A stretch of DNA of 64,000 bases from CBDATA01 sp965215615 (lineage in GTDB: Bacteria; Acidobacteriota; Vicinamibacteria; Marinacidobacterales; Marinacidobacteraceae): positions 1,612,001-1,676,000 of the forward strand of contig OZ244068.1 of NCBI GenBank assembly GCA_965215615.1, in the 5' to 3' direction. The translations under genes and the position numbers were made by a program. Below, piece after piece: positions 57,863-64,000 of this stretch (its first letter is position 1; the number at the start of each line of letters is the position of its first letter). A model generated the notes under the pieces. That model was not told the DNA's origin and searched no databases. It saw only the letters and a list, made by a program, of their open reading frames with translations.

Positions 57863-59458
57863 ATGAACAGGTTCCTCGTTCCCCTCGTCGGGATCCTCGC
57901 CTTCGCCGCGTCGTCGTTCGGCCAGTCCCGACTCGGCACCGTGCATTTCCCGAACTCCGGCGCCGAAGAAGCGCAGGAGGCTTTCCAGCGCGGCATCGCC
58001 GCTCTCCACAGCTTCTGGTACGAAGAAGCCGCCGAGGCTTTCCGGAACGCCCAGGAGATCGATCCCGACTTCGCGCTCGCCTACTGGGGCGAGGCCCTGA
58101 GTCACAACCATCCGCTCTGGTCGGAGCAGGACATCAGCGCGGCGCGCGAGGTGCTGCGGCGCTTCGGCGACACCCGCGCCGAAAGGCTCCGGAAGACTCC
58201 CACCGAACGCGAGCGGATGTACATGGAAACGGTCGAGGTTCTCTACGGCGCGGGGGACAAGTACGAGCGGGATGAGCTCTACCACGAAGCGCTCGCCCGT
58301 CTGGTGGATGCCCATCCGGAGGACAACGAAGCACAGGCCTTCAAAGCGCTCTCGTACCTGGGCCTCGTCCGGCGGGGCGAGCCGGGGTTCCACCGCCAGA
58401 TGAGGGCGGGGGCCATCGCTACCCGGCTCTTTCAGGAAGAGCCGAATCATCCGGGAGCGGCGCACTACGTGATCCACTCGTTCGATGATCCGGAACACGC
58501 TCCGCTGGCTCTCGATGCCGCGAACCGCTACGCCGAGATCGCTCCCGAAGCCCACCACGCCCAGCACATGCCGTCCCACATCTTCTTGCAGCACGGCATG
58601 TGGAACCGGGTCTCCCGCTCCAACCAGGTGGCCTACGACGCCTCGGTGAAATGGGTGAAGGAGAAGAACCTCTCGATCACCAAGCACGACTTCCACAGCC
58701 TCGAGTGGAAGGCTTACGCCGATCTCCAGCGCGGCCAGTACCAGGCCTCCGCGGAGGCCATCCGCGAAGTCGAGGAGTCCGCCGACACCACCGACGAGCT
58801 CCGCCTTCGCCGCCTCGCCGCCTCGATGGCGGCCCGGCACGCCATCGAGACCGGCCGCTTCGACGAGATCCGGATGCCGGGAGAGGAAGTGGACACCAGC
58901 CGGTACAACTCGACGGCGAACGTGCTGCTCGCGGTGGGAATGAAGGCATTTGCGATGGCGGATGCCGACCTGGCCGACGGGGCGGCGATGCGGCTCCGGA
59001 AGCTCGCCGAAGCGCGCGATGCGGAGGGCGAGAGCTACCAGGCCGACTCGGTGCGCATCATGCAGCACGGGATCGAAGCGCTGGCCGCCAGCGTGCGCGG
59101 GGATACCGAAGCGGCGCTCGAACACGCGAGGATGGCCACCGACATCGAAGAGACGCAGGATCCGCCTTCCGGTCCGACCTACCCGATGAAGCCGTCCCAC
59201 GAGCTGCGGGGTGAGCTGCTGCTCGCCGCCGGACAGTACGAAGAAGCGATCACCGTCCTCGAAGAGGGGCTTTCCCGCACGCCGAACCGATCCCTTTCGC
59301 TGCTGGCGCTCGCCCGCGCCCGGGCCGGGTTCGGCGATACCACGGGCGCGAACGCCGCCTACGCCACCCTCCAGACCTTCCTGAACGAAGCGGACAGCGA
59401 TGTTCCCTTCCTCGACGAGGTCCGGCGCCACGCGGCACCGATGACCGACCAGCAGTAG
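57863..59458 (+). CDS. Exported TPR-repeat protein
   Basis: 531 residues with a signal peptide (MNRFLVPLVGILAFAASSFG, then QSRLG). Several TPR-like helix pairs: FQRGIAALHSFWYEEAAEAF near 40-62, ALAYWGEALSHNHPLWSEQD, and AAGQYEEAITVLEEGLSRTP near the C-terminus. HYVIHSFDDPEHAPLAL and HHAQHMPSHIFLQHGMW are strongly conserved-looking His-rich motifs. Unknown function. TGGAGG lies 9 nt before the ATG. Downstream genes encode a cytochrome c and a metal-binding protein on the other strand. Confidence 0.75.
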   Translation: MNRFLVPLVGILAFAASSFGQSRLGTVHFPNSGAEEAQEAFQRGIAALHSFWYEEAAEAFRNAQEIDPDFALAYWGEALSHNHPLWSEQDISAAREVLRRFGDTRAERLRKTPTERERMYMETVEVLYGAGDKYERDELYHEALARLVDAHPEDNEAQAFKALSYLGLVRRGEPGFHRQMRAGAIATRLFQEEPNHPGAAHYVIHSFDDPEHAPLALDAANRYAEIAPEAHHAQHMPSHIFLQHGMWNRVSRSNQVAYDASVKWVKEKNLSITKHDFHSLEWKAYADLQRGQYQASAEAIREVEESADTTDELRLRRLAASMAARHAIETGRFDEIRMPGEEVDTSRYNSTANVLLAVGMKAFAMADADLADGAAMRLRKLAEARDAEGESYQADSVRIMQHGIEALAASVRGDTEAALEHARMATDIEETQDPPSGPTYPMKPSHELRGELLLAAGQYEEAITVLEEGLSRTPNRSLSLLALARARAGFGDTTGANAAYATLQTFLNEADSDVPFLDEVRRHAAPMTDQQ

Positions 59459-59476
59459 CCGCCGGATCGGGCTTCC

Positions 59477-59506
59477 CTCCCTCCACCCTCACCGGGCTGG
59501 AGGGAG
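59477..59506. terminator. Bidirectional hairpin between convergent genes
   Basis: CTCCCTCCA (59477-59485) pairs with TGGAGGGAG (59498-59506) around a 12-nt loop. It sits midway between the convergent TPR and cytochrome c genes and could serve both. No T tract is visible. Confidence 0.5.
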
Positions 59507-59513
59507 CGCGAGG

Positions 59514-60617
59514 TCACTCGAAGGACGGCGCGATATCCACGAAAGCTCCCGGATGGGAGAGCCGGATCTCGAATCCGGGGCCGAGTCGGATCGGCTCGCG
59601 GAACGCGTATTTCTCGACCCAGTCAGAATCCTCACGACGGATCCGCAGGAGGGGGGTCGTCGTTCCGTCCGGGCTCGCGAGTTCCGCGGAAAAGGCCGAA
59701 CCCGGCGGCGGCATCAGCGCGAGAAGCACACCGGGGCCGGGGCGGAGAACCGGGCCGTCCGCGGGAAGCACCGTGATCGGAGCGTCGGCATCTTCGGGAG
59801 CCGGAAGGAGAACCACTTCCGGACGATCCTCGAAGCCGGTTCCTTCGGTCTCGAAGCCCTTGCGATACTCGAGCAGCAGGAAGAGCCGCTCCTCCCGCCC
59901 CAGCGGGTCGAAGGTTCCGGCAGGGCGACGACGGACCTCCTGCCCCACGACCCAGGTGTAGAGCGGCTCACCCTCGCAGCCCGACCGATAGAGCCCCGAC
60001 CGGTAGAGCCCCGACCGGTAAAGCACTGCCCGACGGAGCACCGGAGCCGCTTCGCCGGGCCGCAACTCGAAACCACCGGCTCCCGAAAGCGGCTCCCTCC
60101 CGTCGAGAACCAGCGGAACGCAGGTGGAAAGCTCCGAGAGCTCTTCGGAGATTTCGATCGGCGCAGCGGGCCGGGCCCGAACGGACCCCGGAATCATGCC
60201 GTCTGAAGGAGTTTCCGGTTGCTCCGGACCGGACTCCGGACGGGACTCCGGACGGGGCCCCTCGGGGGCGAGGCCGATCGCCCAATCCACCAGCATGTCG
60301 GTCTCCCGGTCGTCGAGCGTCCGGGCGTGGGCGAAAGCACCGATCCCGTCTTCGGGAAGCCACGGCGGCATCCGACGATGGAGCACCTGCCGGGCGATGG
60401 AGTTGGACCAGGACACCGCCTCCGCGTACCGCATCAGGTTCACCGGGGCCGGGCCGACTCCCGAATGACAGGACGCGCAGTGCTTTTGGAGAAGAGGGCG
60501 AATCTCTTCGTAGTAGGTGTAGCGGGAGAGTTCGGGTTCGTGCGCCCGCGCCTCGGGCGGGTTCCTTGCAGGGAACACGCAAAACAGCCCAGCCGCCAAA
60601 AGAAGGAGGAGCCTCAC
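59514..60617 (-). CDS. Exported c-type cytochrome-domain protein
   Basis: 367 residues with signal MRLLLLLAAGLFCVFPARN. The heme motif CASCH is in LLQKHCASCHSGVGPAPVNL, and the distal MPPW motif in VLHRRMPPWLP. This N-terminal module (about 30-115) occurs ahead of copper monooxygenase or other domains in related bacteria. The C-terminal about 230 residues are not recognised. It holds short tandem repeats (YRSGL three times, RPES twice). The gene overlaps the upstream metal-binding gene by 4 nt. Confidence 0.7.
   Translation of the reverse strand: MRLLLLLAAGLFCVFPARNPPEARAHEPELSRYTYYEEIRPLLQKHCASCHSGVGPAPVNLMRYAEAVSWSNSIARQVLHRRMPPWLPEDGIGAFAHARTLDDRETDMLVDWAIGLAPEGPRPESRPESGPEQPETPSDGMIPGSVRARPAAPIEISEELSELSTCVPLVLDGREPLSGAGGFELRPGEAAPVLRRAVLYRSGLYRSGLYRSGCEGEPLYTWVVGQEVRRRPAGTFDPLGREERLFLLLEYRKGFETEGTGFEDRPEVVLLPAPEDADAPITVLPADGPVLRPGPGVLLALMPPPGSAFSAELASPDGTTTPLLRIRREDSDWVEKYAFREPIRLGPGFEIRLSHPGAFVDIAPSFE
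59983..60027 (-). repeat. 15-bp tandem repeat, three copies, inside the cytochrome gene
   Basis: Three consecutive 15-bp units (gaccggtagagcccc with few changes) encode YRSGL-type pentapeptides in frame. Copy number may vary between strains without frameshift. Confidence 0.8.
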
Positions 60618-61687
60618 CGATCTCCTCCCGGCAACCCCTGCATCCCCTCGGCAAAGATTTCATAGGCTTCGAGCACGCGCACCCGGTCGCCTTCGTCCCC
60701 GTAGAGATCGAGAAGCCAGGCGCCGCGGATGAGAGTCTTGAGCGCCGGCCACGGACGACCCGGAACCTGTTCGCCCCAGGCGAGCGCGAGCGATTTGGCT
60801 TCGAGCGCCGGGATGAAGAGATCGGCCCAGCGGCCATCCGCGATCAATCGCTGGACGCGGACATCACGCTTGCGGATCTCCGCCAGAATCTCGTCGGCGC
60901 TCCCCGGAATCCGGAGCTCGGGAAGCGCGGAGGGGGGCACTTCCCGGCCCAGTTCGGCGAGCTCCGCCTCCGAGAGGAACACGAAGTCGAAGCGGTCGGA
61001 GGCATCGCGGCCGGGGAAGGTCACGAACGCCGTGAAGGAGGAGCGCTCGGACCGGTCCCGGCCGACCTCTGCCCCGAGAAAGCCATCCGCCTCGGGAGCG
61101 GCATCGAGCGGGGCCGGCTCGCCGAGCGGGGCACCCATCCCGTCCGCTTCCACCACCTCGGCGGCGAAGAGCCGCGGATCGATCGGGCGAGTGAAGCTGT
61201 CGTAGAAATAGAGGCGGAACTGGCCGTCCTCGAGAGTTCCCTCCAGGTGATGCACTCCGTCCGGCGCCATGAACAGGACACCGCCGTGACGCGGGTTGTG
61301 GTCGCCATGTTCGGCAACCCGGGTCTCCATCGCCGCCGGAGATCCGTCGGAACAGACACCGGGTTCGACCTGCTCCTCGGCGGAGTCGCCGGAGCAGATC
61401 CAGACGACCTCGCGGGTGGTGGGAACGAGAGGCTCCCCGGTTTTCGGACAGGGGCCCGGCTCTTCGGCGACGAACCCTTCTTCCTCCCCGAGACAGACGT
61501 AGCGGGTGACGAGCGTCCGCCTCACGAGCGCCATGCCGCAAACCGGACAGTCGCCCTCGGCGTGGGACTGGTGGTCGCGGTGCATCGGGCAGAGCCAGAC
61601 CGTGTATGCATCCGTCAGATTCTGGGCGGCCGCGGGGAGAGCGACGGAAAAAAGCGCGAGAAGAATCACGCCGATCCGGAGCTTCAT
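60614..61687 (-). CDS. Exported protein with triple heavy-metal-binding-like motifs
   Basis: 357 residues with signal MKLRIGVILLALFSVALPAAA. The N-terminal 120 residues hold three related Cys-pair units: WLCPMHRDHQSHAEGDCPVCGM, YVCLGEEEGFVAEEPGPCPKTG and WICSGDSAEEQVEPGVCSDG. The first matches the heavy-metal-binding domain CPMH...CPxCGM; the others have lost residues. A His-rich segment follows (EHGDHNPRHGGVLF). Likely periplasmic metal binding, possibly copper. Overlaps the cytochrome gene; TAGACT lies 8 nt before the start. Confidence 0.7.
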   Translation of the reverse strand: MKLRIGVILLALFSVALPAAAQNLTDAYTVWLCPMHRDHQSHAEGDCPVCGMALVRRTLVTRYVCLGEEEGFVAEEPGPCPKTGEPLVPTTREVVWICSGDSAEEQVEPGVCSDGSPAAMETRVAEHGDHNPRHGGVLFMAPDGVHHLEGTLEDGQFRLYFYDSFTRPIDPRLFAAEVVEADGMGAPLGEPAPLDAAPEADGFLGAEVGRDRSERSSFTAFVTFPGRDASDRFDFVFLSEAELAELGREVPPSALPELRIPGSADEILAEIRKRDVRVQRLIADGRWADLFIPALEAKSLALAWGEQVPGRPWPALKTLIRGAWLLDLYGDEGDRVRVLEAYEIFAEGMQGLPGGDR

Positions 61688-61695
61688 TCAGGCAG

Positions 61696-61701
61696 AGTCT
61701 A
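61696..61701 (-). promoter_or_regulatory. -10 box TAGACT of the metal-binding/cytochrome operon
   Basis: TAGACT on the minus strand ends 8 nt before the ATG at 61687, without a Shine-Dalgarno. Leaderless-type geometry. Confidence 0.45.
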
Positions 61702-62184
61702 AGAGAGGCCGTCCCGCTCGGTGAGGTTCACCACCGTGGCATCCGTGGCGCGCACCAGGTCCCCGGGGGTCATCAGGATCTCCTCTCCCCAGACCCCGGC
61801 ACCCACCCCGAGGAGCGGCTCCCGCATCAGCGCGAGGTCGAGGAAGGTGCGCGTGCCGGGCGACTGCCAACTGAACGGAGGGATCGAACCGACCGCGTAG
61901 CCGGTGCATGCCAGAACCTCTTCGGGGGGTGCGAGCCGGATGTTCCGGTTCCCCATGGCGCGCTTCAACCGGCCGGAAATCACGCTGCGGTCTCCTCCGA
62001 CCCCGATGAGCGCGAGTTCCCCCACCCCCGACCGGAAGATCAGGGTCTTGACCATCTGGCTTTCGCGGAACCCGAGCGCACGGGCCACCGAAGCTGCGCC
62101 TTTCGGCGTGTCCTCGGGGAAGACCCGCCTCTCCCACGGGATGCCCCGCTCGTCGAGAAAGCGGTGCGGCGGAAGCGGGGTCAC
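61699..62184 (-). CDS. YbaK/ProX-type aminoacyl-tRNA deacylase
   Basis: 161 residues. VFPEDTPKGAASVARALGFRESQMVKTLIF and VGGDRSVISGRLKRAMGNRNIRLAPPEEVLACTGYAVGSIPPF follow the YbaK/EbsC fold, with the conserved Lys in VKTL and the GYxVGxIPPF motif. It removes mischarged amino acids, such as Cys from tRNA-Pro. ATG overlaps the stop of the SDR gene upstream. Confidence 0.88.
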   Translation of the reverse strand: MTPLPPHRFLDERGIPWERRVFPEDTPKGAASVARALGFRESQMVKTLIFRSGVGELALIGVGGDRSVISGRLKRAMGNRNIRLAPPEEVLACTGYAVGSIPPFSWQSPGTRTFLDLALMREPLLGVGAGVWGEEILMTPGDLVRATDATVVNLTERDGLS

Positions 62185-63005
62185 CCGCGCGACTCCCGGG
62201 CCATTTGCCGCCCCACCCGGGCCCCGATCTTCCGCAGCGCGAAGCGCGGCACGAGGCGCGAAACCACCGGAACCAGCCGGGGAAGAAGGCCGGGGTGGAT
62301 CGTCGCCTTGCCTTTCAGCGCTCCCCGGTACCCGGCGCGGGCCACCGAGACCGGATCGGCAAGCGCCAGTCGGCGAACCCCCGCGAGCCTCCGGATCCCC
62401 GCGGCCCCCAGAAAGGGAGTGTCCACCGGCCCCGGACAGAGCACGCTCACCGTCACCCCGGTTCCGCGCACCTCTTCGGCGAGCCCCTCGGAGAGGTGCT
62501 GCACGAAGGCCTTGGTCGCGGCATAGACGGTGAATCCGAGGCCGGGAACGAACGCGGCGGCAGATCCCACGTTCAGGATCCGGCCCCTGCCCCGGCGCAG
62601 CATGTCAGGCAAACAGCGACGACAGAGCTCGGCGACCGCCGAGACGTTCAGCCCGATCATCGCCTGCTGCCTTTCCGTTTCGACTTCCGGGAACCCGGCG
62701 CTGATCCCGAAACCGGCGTTGTTGACGAGGAAATCCACTTCGAGGTTTCGCCGGGCGATTTCTTCCACGAGTTCCGCCGAAGCCCCCGGGATGCCGAGAT
62801 CCATCGGGACCGCCCACGCCTCGATCCCGTATTCGCGGGACAACTCGTTCGCCACCGCTTGGAGCCGGTCCGCACGACGGCTGACGAGGACCAGATCGCG
62901 CCCGTCCCTGGCCGCGATCCCGGCGATCTCCTTGCCGATCCCGGTAGATGCGCCGGTGACGAGCGTGACGAAGCGCGGCTCCCCACTCTCTGCTCCCGTT
63001 CGCAT
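62181..63005 (-). CDS. Short-chain dehydrogenase/reductase
   Basis: 274 residues. NAD(P) motif TGASTGIGKEIA, NNAG in LVNNAGFGISAG, catalytic Ser in NVGSAAAFV and YxxxK in YAATKAFVQ. The C-terminal hydrophobic extension and SEGLAEEVRGTGVTVSVLCPGPVDTPFL fit the DltE/YqjQ-like group. Substrate unknown. Overlaps the YbaK gene by 4 nt; TAGAAT lies 9 nt before the ATG. Confidence 0.9.
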   Translation of the reverse strand: MRTGAESGEPRFVTLVTGASTGIGKEIAGIAARDGRDLVLVSRRADRLQAVANELSREYGIEAWAVPMDLGIPGASAELVEEIARRNLEVDFLVNNAGFGISAGFPEVETERQQAMIGLNVSAVAELCRRCLPDMLRRGRGRILNVGSAAAFVPGLGFTVYAATKAFVQHLSEGLAEEVRGTGVTVSVLCPGPVDTPFLGAAGIRRLAGVRRLALADPVSVARAGYRGALKGKATIHPGLLPRLVPVVSRLVPRFALRKIGARVGRQMARESRG

Positions 63006-63014
63006 CTCCTGCCC

Positions 63015-63020
63015 ATTCTA
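63015..63020 (-). promoter_or_regulatory. -10 box TAGAAT of the SDR/YbaK operon
   Basis: TAGAAT on the minus strand ends 9 nt before the ATG at 63005. An aggag directly abuts the ATG, too close to serve as a ribosome-binding site. Confidence 0.45.
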
Positions 63021-63075
63021 CGGTCCGCCCGACTCTCCTCTCTTCCGCCGTGCGAAAGAATCCACCCTCCGCCCG

Positions 63076-64000
63076 ATGTCCAATCCGCCCCTTCGCGAAG
63101 AGCCCGCCCTCGCGCCGAAGGAGCTCTCGCAGCTCGCCTTCAACGCGCGCGTGCTGCAAGAAGCGCAGGACAAAAGCGTCCCGCTGCTGGAACGGCTTCG
63201 TTTCCTCGGAATCTTTTCGAGCAACCAGGATGAGTACTACCGGGTGCGGGTCGCCACCATCCAGCGGCTGGAGCGGCTCGGTTCGCGTGGCGCGGCTCTC
63301 CTCGGTTCGTCGCCCGCCGAACTCCTCGAAGCGATCCAGGGGCGCATCCTCGACGATCAGGCCGTCTTTCTCGAAACCTACGAAAAGCTGCTTCGGGAAC
63401 TCGAAGAGAACGGCATCCACATCGTCACCGAAAGCGACCTGAACCGAAGACAACGGCGATTCGTCGCCGAATTCTTCGAGCGGGAAGTGCGGCCCCACCT
63501 CACCCCGATTCTCCTTCAGGAAACCCCCCGCCGGCTGGTTCTCTCCGAGCGGGACATCTACCTCGGAGTTCGGGTCGAACGGGGCGAAAACCGCGACCCC
63601 ATCTACGCGATCGTGGATGTCCCGACCCGGGTCCTGACCCGCTTCGTGCGGCTGCCGACGCAGCGGAAACAATCCGCCTTCATCCTGCTCGAAGACGTCA
63701 TCCGCTTCGGCCTCGCCGACGTATTTTCCGTTTTCGGCCCCGAACGCGCCGAGGGCTTCGTGGTCAAGCTCACCCGCGATGCCGAACTGGATCTCGACGG
63801 CCACCCCAAGGAGAGCTACCTGACCAAGGTGGAGAAGAGCATCAGCCGGCGAAGGACTGCCGACCTCGTCCGCTTCGTCTATGACGAGAACATGCCGGAA
63901 GATCTGCTGCACGCGCTCCGCAAGAACCTCGACGTGGACGAGAGCACTTCGCTGGTCCCCGGCGGGAGACACCACAACTTCAAGGACTTCATCGATTTTC
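63076..64000 (+). CDS. ppk: Polyphosphate kinase, N-terminal part, 3' end outside window
   Basis: 308 residues are visible, open to the window edge. ELSQLAFNARVLQEAQDKSV, LLERLRFLGIFSSNQDEYYR and VRVATIQRLERLGSRGAALL match the N-terminal domain of Ppk1, followed by FFEREVRPHLTPILLQET, YAIVDVPTRVLTRFVRLPTQ and FILLEDVIRFGLADVFSVFG. Ppk1 makes polyphosphate from ATP at the inner membrane; the catalytic histidines lie beyond the window. ATG at 63076, divergent from the SDR gene. Confidence 0.95.
   Translation, partial: MSNPPLREEPALAPKELSQLAFNARVLQEAQDKSVPLLERLRFLGIFSSNQDEYYRVRVATIQRLERLGSRGAALLGSSPAELLEAIQGRILDDQAVFLETYEKLLRELEENGIHIVTESDLNRRQRRFVAEFFEREVRPHLTPILLQETPRRLVLSERDIYLGVRVERGENRDPIYAIVDVPTRVLTRFVRLPTQRKQSAFILLEDVIRFGLADVFSVFGPERAEGFVVKLTRDAELDLDGHPKESYLTKVEKSISRRRTADLVRFVYDENMPEDLLHALRKNLDVDESTSLVPGGRHHNFKDFIDF

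Overview
The window is high-GC DNA (roughly two thirds G+C, judged by eye) from a diderm bacterium. It encodes lipoproteins with lipoboxes, a PilMNOPQ type IV pilus assembly set with an outer-membrane secretin, and many exported peptidases. The set of S9, M24 and M20 peptidases, TPR and cytochrome c proteins, and pilMNOPQ next to accBC would suit an Acidobacteriota-like or neighbouring lineage. That placement is inference; no rRNA is present. No tRNA, rRNA or CRISPR array was seen.

Layout. 1-3.9 kb is a toxin-antitoxin patch: a Phd/VapC pair, a VapB/VapC pair, a CopG/VapC pair, one decayed phd and one frameshifted vapC, with a HAD hydrolase between them. 3.8-8.4 kb holds a TolB-like lipoprotein divergent from a prolyl oligopeptidase, then a HEPN-type protein. 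8.4-10.7 kb is groES-groEL with a clear promoter and terminator. 10.7-19.4 kb is an accessory region: a DNA methyltransferase, an AlbA/Schlafen-type regulator, a vapC remnant, an outer-membrane-like protein, a noncoding block with seven TGACCATGG repeats, a winged-helix protein, two small genes and an MmeI-like restriction-modification enzyme.

19.4-24.8 kb is one overlapping run: small membrane protein, Na+/solute symporter, D-Ala-D-Ala ligase, exported amidohydrolase, mercaptopyruvate sulfurtransferase. 24.7-30 kb has a DNA methyltransferase, a panE remnant, an MscS channel, ilvD and a DUF4143 ATPase. 30.1-35.2 kb is a tightly coupled ABC importer operon with an embedded MmgE/PrpD-family gene. 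35.3-42.5 kb holds an AAA ATPase, glycerol kinase, an exported M24 peptidase, a low-GC GmrSD-type (DUF262/DUF1524) gene and a YeiH-type membrane protein. 42.5-51.8 kb runs on the minus strand: pilM-N-O-P-Q, accB-accC, thiE, folD, coaE and a FitAB-type toxin-antitoxin pair. 52.4-56.3 kb is the core translation cluster rplM-rpsI-rpsB-tsf-pyrH-frr. 56.3-64 kb has an M20 hydrolase, a TPR protein, a cytochrome c/heavy-metal-binding pair, a YbaK deacylase, an SDR enzyme and the start of ppk.

Main discoveries. (1) A 179-bp MITE-like element occurs twice in opposite orientation, with CAGGCTGTGGA inverted ends, 4-bp YTAR target duplications and a perfect DnaA-box sequence at one end. A solitary end of it supplies the start codon of mscS. 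(2) About a dozen transcription units have a TANNNT box 6-10 nt before the start codon and mostly no Shine-Dalgarno, which suggests widespread leaderless transcription. (3) Two clusters of TGACCATGG repeats flank a dyad between 15.07 and 15.36 kb. (4) An MmgE/PrpD gene sits inside an ABC importer operon. (5) Symmetric operator-like palindromes precede two toxin-antitoxin operons. (6) A 24-nt piece of groEL recurs upstream of the AlbA-type gene.
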